Shown here: one piece after another, positions 21,449 to 28,184 of the stretch
Numbering within the stretch: position 1 is the first letter of the stretch
Layout: each line of letters begins with the position of its first letter
Assembly: GCF_016613415.1 (NCBI RefSeq)
Contig: NZ_JACWCT010000073.1
Span: 1-53,923, forward strand
Source: Methylobacterium ajmalii
Lineage (GTDB): Bacteria > Pseudomonadota > Alphaproteobacteria > Rhizobiales > Beijerinckiaceae
Length of the DNA stretch: 53,923 bases
Direction: 5' to 3'
The notes under the pieces: model-generated
Seen by the model: the letters and a program-made list of their open reading frames with translations, nothing else
Databases searched by the model: none
Told to the model about the DNA's origin: nothing
Position numbers and translations under genes: made by a program

Positions 21449-21709
21449 TTAGCCACAGAGTTGACGACACTCCTTGCGCGCAGCTTCAGCCCGGTCATCG
21501 ACCCAGCGCGCTAGGTCGTTGAGGTGCACGCCCTTAGCCGATTTCTGACTCTCCTCAATGCGGACCAGCGGCAGCGCGATCTCGCCGGCCGAGATTTTCC
21601 GGATCAGCTTCTCGGGCGTGAGGTGTGAGAAGTAGTCCCGGCACACGAGGCTGATCGGGATCACGGCCGCGCCGCCGTACTGCGCCAGCAGGAGGAACGA
21701 CGTGTTCAT
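21449..21709 (-). CDS. PrtN-like pyocin activator family protein
   Basis: The 86-residue protein reads MNTSFLLLAQYGGAAVIPIS, then DYFSHLTPEKLIRKISAGEI, ALPLVRIEESQKSAKGVHLN and ends KECRQLCG. This is the full pattern of the PyocinActivator (PrtN) family. In Pseudomonas, PrtN switches on pyocin genes once the repressor PrtR is cleaved; homologues are common near integrases in alphaproteobacterial prophages, where a small regulatory role is assumed. The start at 21709 matches homologues and has GAGGA eight bases upstream. An alternative ATG at 21763, directly after the preceding stop and behind an AGGAGG, would add 18 Pro-rich residues. It is the last gene of a seven-gene minus-strand run. Confidence 0.85.
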   Translation of the reverse strand: MNTSFLLLAQYGGAAVIPISLVCRDYFSHLTPEKLIRKISAGEIALPLVRIEESQKSAKGVHLNDLARWVDDRAEAARKECRQLCG

Positions 21710-21763
21710 AGGCTCGGTCCTCGCGGTGGGTTGGACGATCCGGGGGTTGGGAGCACGCGGCAT

Positions 21764-22096
21764 CTACCCCTCCTCTTGTTCTGTGGCCGGGGCGGTGGGG
21801 CGGGGGCCTCGCCACTCAATGAGCGGCATTTCGAGCGGCACGCGGCTGCGGCCGCGGGCCAACGGGTGGATCGGTGCGCCATCGCCGGTCAGAGCGAAGG
21901 CGTGCAGCGGGTGGGTGCGGTTGAGCGACAACGCCGCGATCACTCCGGCGTGGAGCCCGAGCGCGAGCAGGTTGCCCCAGGCGACGATCCGCACGTCAGT
22001 CGGCCCGAGCCATGCAATCTCGGGCTTCGGGGTAGCTGGTTGGCCTGGGTGGACCTCGGCGAGGATCAGCGCGGCGATCGGGCGGCGGTTCGTCAC
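21764..22096 (-). CDS. Hypothetical protein in the prtN operon
   Basis: A 110-residue protein from a GTG start at 22096 that overlaps the stop of the preceding gene (GTGA). The middle (VRIVAWGNLLALGLHAGVIA, about 35-55) is mildly hydrophobic. The C terminus is Pro-rich and ends in EQEEG, whose codons form the AGGAGG ahead of the possible longer prtN start. No family was recognised. Position and tight overlap indicate it is expressed with its neighbours in an early prophage transcript. Confidence 0.65.
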   Translation of the reverse strand: MTNRRPIAALILAEVHPGQPATPKPEIAWLGPTDVRIVAWGNLLALGLHAGVIAALSLNRTHPLHAFALTGDGAPIHPLARGRSRVPLEMPLIEWRGPRPTAPATEQEEG

Positions 22097-22800
22097 TGCG
22101 CCCTCGCCGATGAAAAGACGTGTGCGGACGCTTGCGGAATCAGGGATACAAGCTGCTGATCTGACGCAGCTTTTGTCGGCAAGCGACCCGAAATCAGGGC
22201 AGTGGAATCACTGCCGCGCAGGGCGGCCGCGAGGTGCTGCAGGTACTGACCGCCCGCACACATCGGCTCGAATTCCTCGCTCTCCCGGGCGTAGAACTCG
22301 GCCAGGGCGAACAGTCCGGCTCGCGTGGTCGGCAGGATAGTGGTCAGCGTCTGGAAGGCCGCCGAACTCGCATCGGCCGCGGCGTTGGCGCGGCGCACCT
22401 GCCCATCGTCGTTCTCGTCGAGGCCAGACAGCGCCGCGGTATGGGCCGCCTCCGCGGTCTCGGCCGTGGCGATGGCCCGGTGGATCGGATCATGGCCCAC
22501 CGCCGGCCACCACGCGCAAGCGAGTACCGTGAGATCTGCGACGCGGACCTGCGCGGCCCTATAGGTCGAGCCGTAGCTGTCAGCGAACGCAACCTCCTCG
22601 GCGAGCCACCAGCGCAAGTGCTCGAGGAGCGCCATCGCGCCAGCCGACGTAGTGCAGGCCGTCGTGACCAGGGCGTCGCCGGCCTCGCGGTAGGCCTCCT
22701 CGGCGAGGATGGATGCCTCGCCGTCGGGCGCCACCTGGAACGCGTCGTAGGCCGCGCGGTGGGTGGCGATGGCCGCGAGGATGGGATCGGCTCCGGTCAT
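22093..22800 (-). CDS. Hypothetical protein in the prtN operon
   Basis: A 235-residue, Ala-rich, probably all-helical protein starting MTGADPILAAIATHRAAYDA. The start at 22800 is supported by the ATGA overlap with the upstream stop, while the frame continues upstream only as a shadow. The sequence style, with repeated short helices and acidic clusters, recalls small hypothetical proteins of alphaproteobacterial prophages that often sit beside regulators. I see no enzyme motif, signal peptide or membrane segment. The stop overlaps the next gene by four bases, so it is part of a coupled operon. Confidence 0.65.
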   Translation of the reverse strand: MTGADPILAAIATHRAAYDAFQVAPDGEASILAEEAYREAGDALVTTACTTSAGAMALLEHLRWWLAEEVAFADSYGSTYRAAQVRVADLTVLACAWWPAVGHDPIHRAIATAETAEAAHTAALSGLDENDDGQVRRANAAADASSAAFQTLTTILPTTRAGLFALAEFYARESEEFEPMCAGGQYLQHLAAALRGSDSTALISGRLPTKAASDQQLVSLIPQASAHVFSSARAQ

Positions 22801-23270
22801 GCCGATCCTCCCGACGCCATGCCGTCCACGAACAGGTCGGGCTTCATCTCGGCCGCGCGTGCCCAGACCTCCGTCACGACCTCGTGGCTGAGGAGTTCCT
22901 GGGCGGCGAGGATGAAGGCGCGTCGCCGGCCGTCCTTGGCGGAAGAGGCGGCCAGGGTGTCGGCGGCATGCGCCTGGTCCCGCTCGGCTCGCCGAAGGGT
23001 GCCGATCCGTTCCTGCAGCCGCGGGCGGATGCGACGCTTGCGCTTGTGCGCGGTGGTGGCGCGTCGGCGCCACTCCGGGTCCGCGCCGCGCAGGTCGGCG
23101 GCGGACAGCTGGTCCTCGATCTGGGCGATCTCGCCGTCGAGGACCGCCAGCAGCTGGCGCCCCTCCTCGGCGGTCGGGATGTCATCGAGGTGGATGGCGC
23201 GTCCATCGATCAGCAAAACGTCGATCCCGACGAGGCCGCGGGTGGGAGGAATGCGACCGATCGCGTTCAT
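22797..23270 (-). CDS. Hypothetical coiled-coil protein in the prtN operon
   Basis: A 157-residue protein. An N-terminal segment (GLVGIDVLLIDGRAIHLDDI) is followed by a long charged helix (about 35-115) rich in Glu, Arg and Gln, including RRATTAHKRKRRIRPRLQER, which suggests a coiled coil with a basic face. No conserved domain was recognised. ATGA overlap at its stop and another overlap at its start (23267-23270) tie it to both neighbours. Confidence 0.65.
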   Translation of the reverse strand: MNAIGRIPPTRGLVGIDVLLIDGRAIHLDDIPTAEEGRQLLAVLDGEIAQIEDQLSAADLRGADPEWRRRATTAHKRKRRIRPRLQERIGTLRRAERDQAHAADTLAASSAKDGRRRAFILAAQELLSHEVVTEVWARAAEMKPDLFVDGMASGGSA

Positions 23271-23743
23271 GCCCGCGCCTCCACCATGAAGTCGGCATCG
23301 TCCGGCGCGACCTTGCCGGCCTGGGCCCAGGCGGGCAGCGATCCGCTGCCGGTCCAGGCCGCACGGTCACGGTCATCGTGACCCGGCTCGTCGCCGAAGC
23401 CGGTGAACCCCGGCGGCAGGCTCTCCCCGGTGGCGCCCAGGATCGCGCGGGCCGCAAGGGTCAGGTACAGGCCCGCGTCGCTGTCGGCGGCGCGCCCCTC
23501 GGCCGCTATCGCCATCGCCAGGCCGGTGACGCGCAGACCGTCCGGGGTGACCGGGGCCGGCAGGGCGAGGATGCGCAGGACTTCTTCGCGCCGCGCCTCG
23601 TTCACCGCCAGCGCGGATTTGTGGGCGGAAGAGGTGGGATTCGAACCCCCTTCGATCGGCCGGGCAGCCACGAACCAGGCATAGGCGGTCAGGAGGCGAT
23701 GCCGGCAGGCGACGTGCGGGTCGGTGATGTGGGTGGTGATCAC
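23267..23743 (-). CDS. Hypothetical protein in the prtN operon
   Basis: A 158-residue protein, MITTHITDPHVACRHRLLTA at the N terminus, helical to about residue 90 and then Gly/Asp-rich (GFTGFGDEPGHDDRDRAAW). No family was recognised. Codons for GGSNPTSSAHK (32-42) lie on a tRNA-like 3' end sequence described in the findings, so this part of the frame may derive from a captured tRNA fragment. Four-base overlaps join it to both neighbours. Confidence 0.6.
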   Translation of the reverse strand: MITTHITDPHVACRHRLLTAYAWFVAARPIEGGSNPTSSAHKSALAVNEARREEVLRILALPAPVTPDGLRVTGLAMAIAAEGRAADSDAGLYLTLAARAILGATGESLPPGFTGFGDEPGHDDRDRAAWTGSGSLPAWAQAGKVAPDDADFMVEARA

Positions 23744-24114
23744 GACAGCACCCCTTCGTTCGAGATGGTCAGGCGTCCGGCGCGGTAGTCCTCGACCCAG
23801 GCCGGGTTCTCGCCGGCCGGGCCGAACAGCGCCGGCAGGGCGGCGGCGACGTCGTCGTAGATCCGGTTCAGCAGGCCCTCGGCCCGCTCAATGGCGGCGC
23901 TGCGCTGATCGTCGTCGATGAGCACCCGGTCCTCCTCGGCGTAGGCGGCCCCCGAGAGGAAGTCCTGGAACACGAGGTCGACGAGCGTGGTGCCGAGGGC
24001 GTCCCGCGTCTCGCAGGGAAGGCCGGCCCAAGCCGTGGCCGGGTGGAGCGGCGGGACGTTCGAACGCGATGATTGGGGTGTGTCAGTAGTAGCCCGCCGA
24101 TCGACAAGGGTCAT
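23740..24114 (-). CDS. Hypothetical protein in the prtN operon
   Basis: A 124-residue acidic protein starting MTLVDRRATTDTPQSSRSNV and containing LGTTLVDLVFQDFLSGAAYA and a helical middle, IERAEGLLNRIYDDVAAALP. No family was recognised, and there is no membrane segment. It overlaps the ribbon-helix-helix gene upstream and the next gene downstream by four bases each, so it is probably translated from the same message. Confidence 0.65.
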   Translation of the reverse strand: MTLVDRRATTDTPQSSRSNVPPLHPATAWAGLPCETRDALGTTLVDLVFQDFLSGAAYAEEDRVLIDDDQRSAAIERAEGLLNRIYDDVAAALPALFGPAGENPAWVEDYRAGRLTISNEGVLS

Positions 24115-24314
24115 GCGGCTTCTCCTCGGTCAGTCGTGACAGTTGAACGCTGATCGAATGTCTCGAAGCCGAGGTCCCTGCGCAGCAAAAGCTCGATATA
24201 CTTGGATCGTGAGAAGCCGATGCGTGTTGCCTTCTCATCGGCTGCGAGCACGACGTCACGAGACAACCATAGCGATGACTTGAACGTCTTACCCTTATCC
24301 ACTGGACGCGTCAT
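24111..24314 (-). CDS. Small ribbon-helix-helix (CopG-like) DNA-binding protein
   Basis: A 67-residue protein with the layout of a ribbon-helix-helix fold: a short strand (TFKSSLWLSRDV, about 10-21), a first helix (VLAADEKATRIG) and a second helix after the turn (SRSKYIELLLRRDLG). GGGAG stands at good spacing before the ATG at 24314. As the first gene of the minus-strand prtN run, with repeat-rich DNA directly upstream, it is a good candidate autoregulator of the operon. This is inferred from fold and position only. Confidence 0.7.
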   Translation of the reverse strand: MTRPVDKGKTFKSSLWLSRDVVLAADEKATRIGFSRSKYIELLLRRDLGFETFDQRSTVTTDRGEAA

Positions 24315-24338
24315 ACCAATCTCCCGAGTGATGCACCT

Positions 24339-24391
24339 ATTGTAGGGCGATTGTAGGGATATGTCGAGTTAAAAACAGACAAAAACGACAT
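24339..24391. promoter_or_regulatory. Operator-like repeats upstream of the prtN operon
   Basis: ATTGTAGGG occurs twice, at 24339-24347 and 24350-24358, 11 bases apart (one helical turn). A 6-bp inverted repeat follows, ATGTCG (24361-24366) and CGACAT (24386-24391), around an A-rich centre. The site lies 25-77 bases upstream of the first gene of the operon. TTGTAGG also appears at the XRE regulator (28193-28199, inverted, and 28796-28802). Confidence 0.5.
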
Positions 24392-24437
24392 GTGAGATCG
24401 GGCGTGTCTGCGCCTCAGAGCGGGCGCGAGGAGCCGC

Positions 24438-24489
24438 ATCATATCGTCGGCGGCGTCGCGCAGCTAACGATGGTCAGTCGCGATATGAT
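24438..24489. repeat. 9-bp inverted repeat between divergent early genes
   Basis: ATCATATCG (24438-24446) and CGATATGAT (24481-24489) are perfect reverse complements with 34 bases between them. They lie between the minus-strand prtN operon and the small plus-strand gene at 24577. They could be two half-sites for a looping regulator or the base of a transcript hairpin. Confidence 0.45.
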
Positions 24490-24576
24490 CGGAGCGCAAG
24501 TCGTGCGCCGACGGCCAGTTGAGATCGGGCGAAGGCTAGGGCCAAGTGGCTAGCCGAGGTGCTCGGGAAAGGGCGT

Positions 24577-24756
24577 ATGATGAAAGTTACGGGTGAAGGG
24601 TCCGAAGGGATTGTTCTAGATGTCGAGGCTGGGGACCGCGTTCTGTTACCCTTAAATGCTGACGAGCGCACCGCAGCGTTTGAGGTTTTAACGGACGCAC
24701 TCGCTTCTCTGTCAGGTATTATGCTGTACGACGTAAGGGCAGCAGATCAAGATTAG
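24577..24756 (+). CDS. Small hypothetical protein
   Basis: A 59-residue protein from ATG 24577, behind GGGAAAGGG at suitable spacing, starting MMKVTGEGSEGIVLDVEAGD and ending LYDVRAADQD. The sequence has alternating hydrophobic strands and then a helix (ERTAAFEVLTDALASLSGIM), and looks like a compact folded small protein. No family was recognised. It stands alone between the divergent operon and a gene-free stretch, and its last codons overlap a copy of ATGCTGTACGA, resembling the repeats at the integrase. Confidence 0.5.
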   Translation: MMKVTGEGSEGIVLDVEAGDRVLLPLNADERTAAFEVLTDALASLSGIMLYDVRAADQD

Positions 24757-25148
24757 TTCTTGAAAGCGAGCCAGTTATCCGCCGGGCGCCAAAAATCAGG
24801 CGACGTTGCGCACCGCTCGCATGCATCATCGCGAGAGAGCGGTCGGGGTAGGCCCGGGGAAGAGCGAGGGGGTCTCGCCGGCATGGAACGCGCCTTAATG
24901 CTCAGCAATCTCGGTAACAGCGATAGCGCCGTCGAAACTACGCTTGAACATGCTAGTGCACTGACACCGACATTCGCAACAGGCTCTCGCTAGCCAACAT
25001 ACTGTGGCAGCTGCAGAAATTTTCGCGTGAGGTGCACCTTTTGAGGGCGTCAGTGCACTAGCGGAAAGGGTACCTCAGCTGGTACGGCGCCGCCTTGATA
25101 CAGCGTTGGTTATGGCAGCGATGAGTCGCCAAGAAAATTTTTATAAAT
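24757..25148. other. Gene-free stretch with palindromic repeats
   Basis: About 390 bases without a supported gene; the one open frame (24760-24993) has no ribosome site and low-complexity composition. It contains the GTGCAC palindromes described at 24952-25062. It also marks the switch from GC-rich phage DNA to the AT-rich PIN gene; bases 25130-25160 are strongly AT-rich. Confidence 0.5.
24952..25062. repeat. 14-bp inverted repeat with three GTGCAC palindromes
   Basis: GCTAGTGCACTGAC (24952-24965) and GTCAGTGCACTAGC (25049-25062) are perfect reverse complements, 83 bases apart. Each contains the palindrome AGTGCACT. A third, 10-bp palindrome AGGTGCACCT lies at 25030-25039. The layout suggests binding sites for a dimeric regulator, or the stem of a non-coding RNA. 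Confidence 0.5.
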
Positions 25149-26291
25149 TTAATATTTGTTGTAAATTTCTTCAAGTCTATCTATGTCCATCTGAGAATAA
25201 TCTGGCACGGCGTTCTCATCATCAGGTGCATATTCTTCTAATATATCAGGAGCATCAAAATATAATATACATAGTTTATACTCATCATCAAGCAATAGAT
25301 GGCCAGCGCGAGAAATAGCCTTTAAAATGAATGTTTGTATGTAATTATCTAATCCGTTATCATATATGACCTCGTTATCTATTGCGCCCCGGCAGATTTT
25401 TGCCCAATCATCAGATAAAAGTCCGCCATCTAGAGCGTCAAGCATCTCTATAGCATGGCAAACATCGTCAAAATCTTTTGCATTTTGAAATTCTTCAAAA
25501 GCTTCATACTTTTTCCTCGAGTAATCAAAGATTAGTCTTAGATTATCTATATCGACTTGATGTGAGTAGGTAGCAATTTCATTTTCGATAGCAAATTTTC
25601 CTCTTTCCACCACTAAAGAAACATAAAGACTTAAAAAGCTGCGTATTTCTGAATGCAGATAGACCCCGAAGCCTGTTCTGCTTTTCCACTCATGAGAAAG
25701 CACAACATGAGGCTTGCCAGGCTCTAACACAGAACTAAAATCTCCATCTTTGGTTATCAAATGCAAATCGCATCCAGATGTCGCATGCGATAAAATTATT
25801 TCCCAATTTAATCTATCGCCAAACGAATCTGATTTACCAGGAGGCTCTCCAAGCTTCAGTCGCAAATCAGTCTTACGGATAATTTCGTCGGTCTCGGCAT
25901 AAACGCCTGCTAATTGCATAATTTTTCCGATAAAGATATCTGCATTTGTTGCAATATTAGCAGCTTCTGATTTTGCTTTTTTCAGAGCGGCTGTTCGAGC
26001 TATCCTTGCGGCGGTTAGATATTTTTTAAAATCTTTAGTTTCTTGATAGCCCATCATGAACCTCGGAATTGATGGTTCCTTGAGGGAAAACTTCTCAAAA
26101 TCAGTGAGGGCGGAAGCGATTTTGTTATCTCTGTTTCTAAACCACTCTCTCTCAACCTGCGAAGTAACTATGAGCTTGATTTGTTTGTCTGCGACAAGCT
26201 TATAAATTCCTTCAAGCTGAGCTGTATCATCGTGCGTCGTCGCGTAAAAGCTTAAAAATATACTTGTATCGATAAACACGCAAATTGACAT
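25149..26291 (-). CDS. AT-rich PIN-domain protein (DUF4935-like)
   Basis: The 380-residue protein opens with CVFIDTSIFL (Asp8), followed by VTSQVEREW (Glu47 or Glu49), KSDSFGDRLNW (Asp155, Asp159) and LITKDGDF (Asp182, Asp184). This acidic set is the metal-binding centre of PIN-type nucleases, and the order and spacing resemble DUF4935. Residues 200-380 are an acidic helical extension with no recognised domain (NLRLIFDYSRKKYEAFEEFQ). Cleavage of RNA is inferred from the fold. AAAGG precedes the ATG at 26291. Base composition is much more AT-rich than the prophage, and it has no antitoxin-like partner directly attached. It is a likely cargo gene carried by the prophage. Confidence 0.8.
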   Translation of the reverse strand: MSICVFIDTSIFLSFYATTHDDTAQLEGIYKLVADKQIKLIVTSQVEREWFRNRDNKIASALTDFEKFSLKEPSIPRFMMGYQETKDFKKYLTAARIARTAALKKAKSEAANIATNADIFIGKIMQLAGVYAETDEIIRKTDLRLKLGEPPGKSDSFGDRLNWEIILSHATSGCDLHLITKDGDFSSVLEPGKPHVVLSHEWKSRTGFGVYLHSEIRSFLSLYVSLVVERGKFAIENEIATYSHQVDIDNLRLIFDYSRKKYEAFEEFQNAKDFDDVCHAIEMLDALDGGLLSDDWAKICRGAIDNEVIYDNGLDNYIQTFILKAISRAGHLLLDDEYKLCILYFDAPDILEEYAPDDENAVPDYSQMDIDRLEEIYNKY

Positions 26292-26349
26292 CGCGGTCGC
26301 CTTTAATTGCTTTACCGGAGTCTATCAATCACCTCTGGCCGCGAAAAGA

Positions 26350-26487
26350 TCATTCCGGACTGAGTGGCGCCAGGTGTTGCTCGTTCGTCCGCTCCACCTC
26401 CAAAGCGAAGGTCACAAGGGCTCGGACGGCTTCCGGCTGCGAAGGCTTGGGATCCGGCTGACCGCATACCGGTGTCCGCGTGCTCAC
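26350..26487 (-). CDS. Very small hypothetical protein coupled to a ribbon-helix-helix gene
   Basis: A 45-residue frame begins with GTG at 26487 overlapping the TGA of the ribbon-helix-helix gene (GTGA). It reads MSTRTPVCGQPDPKPSQPEA, then an amphipathic helix (VRALVTFALEVERTNEQHL) and stops at 26350. The coupling and helix argue for a real product; the length and lack of a family argue for caution. The same frame is open further upstream, but there it overlaps regulatory DNA. Confidence 0.4.
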   Translation of the reverse strand: MSTRTPVCGQPDPKPSQPEAVRALVTFALEVERTNEQHLAPLSPE

Positions 26488-26645
26488 TTCAGGTAGCCCT
26501 TCGCCTTTAGGTGATCCGTCAACAGCTTCTCGACAAGCGAGGTAAGCGAGCGCTGGTCCTCGGCCGCAGCCTTGTCGGCAGCCGCTTTGATCGCCGGATC
26601 GATCCGGAGATTGAGAGTCGCGGTCTTTCTGCGTTGCTCTGCCAT
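26484..26645 (-). CDS. 53-residue ribbon-helix-helix antitoxin/regulator-like protein
   Basis: The frame reads MAEQRRKTATLNLRIDPAIK, AAADKAAAEDQRSLTSLVEK and LLTDHLKAKGYLK. The basic N terminus plus TATLNLRIDP strand, a first helix (AAADKAAAEDQ), and second helix after the turn (SLTSLVEKLLTDHL) are a textbook ribbon-helix-helix fold. Directly upstream lie palindromic GTAACG sites, as expected for an autoregulated repressor. Its stop is coupled to the 45-residue frame at 26487. It could be an antitoxin without an obvious toxin, or a control protein for the genes from 26779. Confidence 0.7.
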   Translation of the reverse strand: MAEQRRKTATLNLRIDPAIKAAADKAAAEDQRSLTSLVEKLLTDHLKAKGYLK

Positions 26646-26652
26646 CTAAAAT

Positions 26653-26706
26653 GTAACGCCAGTGGCTTGACATCGATGCGGCCAAGCGTAACGTAAGTGG
26701 CGTTAC
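26653..26706. promoter_or_regulatory. GTAACG operator and divergent promoter
   Basis: GTAACGCCA (26653-26661) and TGGCGTTAC (26698-26706) are a perfect 9-bp inverted repeat. A third copy GTAACG (26688-26693) pairs with the right arm at close spacing. TTGACA (26667-26672) followed after 16 bases by TAACGT (26689-26694) is a fair plus-strand promoter for the gene at 26779, and the operator overlaps it. The ribbon-helix-helix gene starts eight bases to the left, so one protein could control both directions. Confidence 0.6.
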
Positions 26707-26778
26707 AAGGCAACGGCTCGGCCGGAGGATCCTACCCCTCCCGCCGAGCCTGACCCCAACCGTCTCGTGAGGACGATC

Positions 26779-27105
26779 ATGGCTACCCGTCATTCTACAG
26801 CACCGGCCCGCGCCGGTGAACGCGGCCCCGCGCGTTGTTCGCTGCCCGTCACCTCTCAGCCACCCAAGGCCCGCAGCTATTTCTCTTCGCACGGCTACAA
26901 GCGCGCCGACCGCCAGCCGCTGCAAGGGCTCGACGTGTCCGATCAGATCGACCCGTGGGATACTATCTTCGGCGCCTCTGCGACGCGGCCGGATACACCG
27001 CATGTCCGCGCCCTGCGCTTCCTGAATAGCACCGGCGAACTGCTGTCGGCCGTCATCCTCGTGGCCGGCACCATCGCCGGTTACGGCGTCCTACACCCGT
27101 TCTGA
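26779..27105 (+). CDS. Hypothetical protein with one C-terminal membrane segment
   Basis: A 108-residue protein from ATG 26779, behind GTGAGGACG. The first 75 residues are polar and Pro/Arg-rich (PPKARSYFSSHGYKRADRQP), and the last 25 form a single membrane segment (LLSAVILVAGTIAGYGVLHP). It would be tail-anchored in the inner membrane. No family was recognised. It is the first plus-strand gene after the GTAACG operator and is followed after 18 bases by the next gene, so the three genes to 28076 are probably one operon. Confidence 0.6.
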   Translation: MATRHSTAPARAGERGPARCSLPVTSQPPKARSYFSSHGYKRADRQPLQGLDVSDQIDPWDTIFGASATRPDTPHVRALRFLNSTGELLSAVILVAGTIAGYGVLHPF

Positions 27106-27123
27106 ACCGAGGGAAGATCGACG

Positions 27124-27837
27124 ATGGCGAGCCACCGTAAAGCCTCTCCCGTGGCGCCCCAGGGCAATGCGTCCGGCGTCCCTCTCCGCGAACGTGCTGC
27201 GAGAACCCGCGAGGCGACCGAACGAGTCTGCAATTCGCGTAAGGCCAGCGAAACCACGGGCGACAAAGTATCAGCGTCTGGACCTTGTGAAGAGAAATAT
27301 GAAGCACATCATGCCCCCCTGCGGGCAAATCCGGGCAGGCGCAGCAATACTGCTGACGCTAAAGGGGTGCCTCGCAAGGGGGATGTCATGTCAGTGCACG
27401 CAGTCTCGCGAGCGAACTTTGCGTCTAGGGTGAGGCAAGGTGGCGTTTTGTCGGTCGACAAAGCCGACGCAGCTTCTTCATCGCCGGAGAAAAGGCGGAT
27501 GCGGATGGATCTGGCGGCTAAGACGCTCCTGGACCTGATCGCCCTTTATGACGTCTACGAGCATGCCCGAAAAGGGCTTGCGATGAGCACCAGTCGCGGG
27601 TTCGGCCGGTCGTGCGAGATCATGGTGGCCGACGAAGGCGAGCGCCTGGGATCGGTGCGTGAAGCGATCTACGATGAGCTTAAACGCCGCAACCCTGCAG
27701 ATGTCTACGAGGCGGAGCAGCGGGGAACATGTCTCGCCCGCTTCGCTGCTGACTGCTGCGAATGGGACGAGGTCGCGGAGATCGCCGCCGAGACAAAGGC
27801 GTGGCTTCACCGGCTGTCTATGGAGGCGGCCGCGTGA
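27124..27837 (+). CDS. Hypothetical protein
   Basis: A 237-residue protein. Residues 1-125 are basic and disordered-looking. Residues 125-237 are helical and better conserved in style (AKTLLDLIALYDVYEHARKG, then CEWDEVAEIAAETKAWLHRL). GAGGGAAG precedes the ATG at 27124. An internal ATG at 27388 with AAGGGGGA upstream would remove most of the disordered part and is a real alternative. The stop overlaps the next start (GTGA). No family or catalytic motif was recognised. Confidence 0.55.
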   Translation: MASHRKASPVAPQGNASGVPLRERAARTREATERVCNSRKASETTGDKVSASGPCEEKYEAHHAPLRANPGRRSNTADAKGVPRKGDVMSVHAVSRANFASRVRQGGVLSVDKADAASSSPEKRRMRMDLAAKTLLDLIALYDVYEHARKGLAMSTSRGFGRSCEIMVADEGERLGSVREAIYDELKRRNPADVYEAEQRGTCLARFAADCCEWDEVAEIAAETKAWLHRLSMEAAA

Positions 27838-28076
27838 GCAACGTGATCCACTTTCCCCGCACAGCGGCCGGGATCCCGGCCGCGCCCATTCTCCGCGAGC
27901 AATTCGAGCGTCTGGCTGGGCTCGCCCTCGATGTCGTCGATCAGATCGTTCTCTTGCTCGACGAGGCGGACGACAATCCTGATGCAATGGACGTCGAGAA
28001 CCAGCCGGCGGAAGCTGTCCGGCAGCACCACCATGACAATTTCACCGCGGATAGGGGCGGTGAGAGCCGATCATAG
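27834..28076 (+). CDS. Small hypothetical protein (SNVIHFPR type)
   Basis: An 80-residue protein from GTG 27834, coupled to the previous stop. The N terminus MSNVIHFPRTAAGIPAAPIL is of a type very common in small alphaproteobacterial phage and chromosomal proteins that begin MSNVI-FPR. A helix follows (REQFERLAGLALDVVDQIVL), with an acidic middle and a polar tail (HHHDN). No function is known to me. It closes the three-gene plus-strand run before the XRE regulator. Confidence 0.6.
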   Translation: MSNVIHFPRTAAGIPAAPILREQFERLAGLALDVVDQIVLLLDEADDNPDAMDVENQPAEAVRQHHHDNFTADRGGESRS

Positions 28077-28184
28077 GCTGCGAGTGTTGGGCGGATATAG
28101 CACCGGCGGCCGACCCCGCCGGACGTCACCCACCCTAGCTGCACGGCGGGCGATCACGCCAAGCCCGCGTCTTGTTGTGTACGG

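Noticed and set aside
23621..23740. A complete tRNA gene on the minus strand.
   Set aside because: Only the T-arm and acceptor 3' side are visible; no D-arm or anticodon arm can be folded upstream, and the T-stem has a mismatch.
24760..24993. A 77-codon plus-strand frame starting with TTG.
   Set aside because: There is no ribosome site, composition is low-complexity, and it runs through a palindrome.
26488..27003. Extension of the small minus-strand frame to 217 codons.
   Set aside because: The extension crosses the ribbon-helix-helix gene, its operator and part of a plus-strand gene; the GTGA-coupled start at 26487 is better supported.
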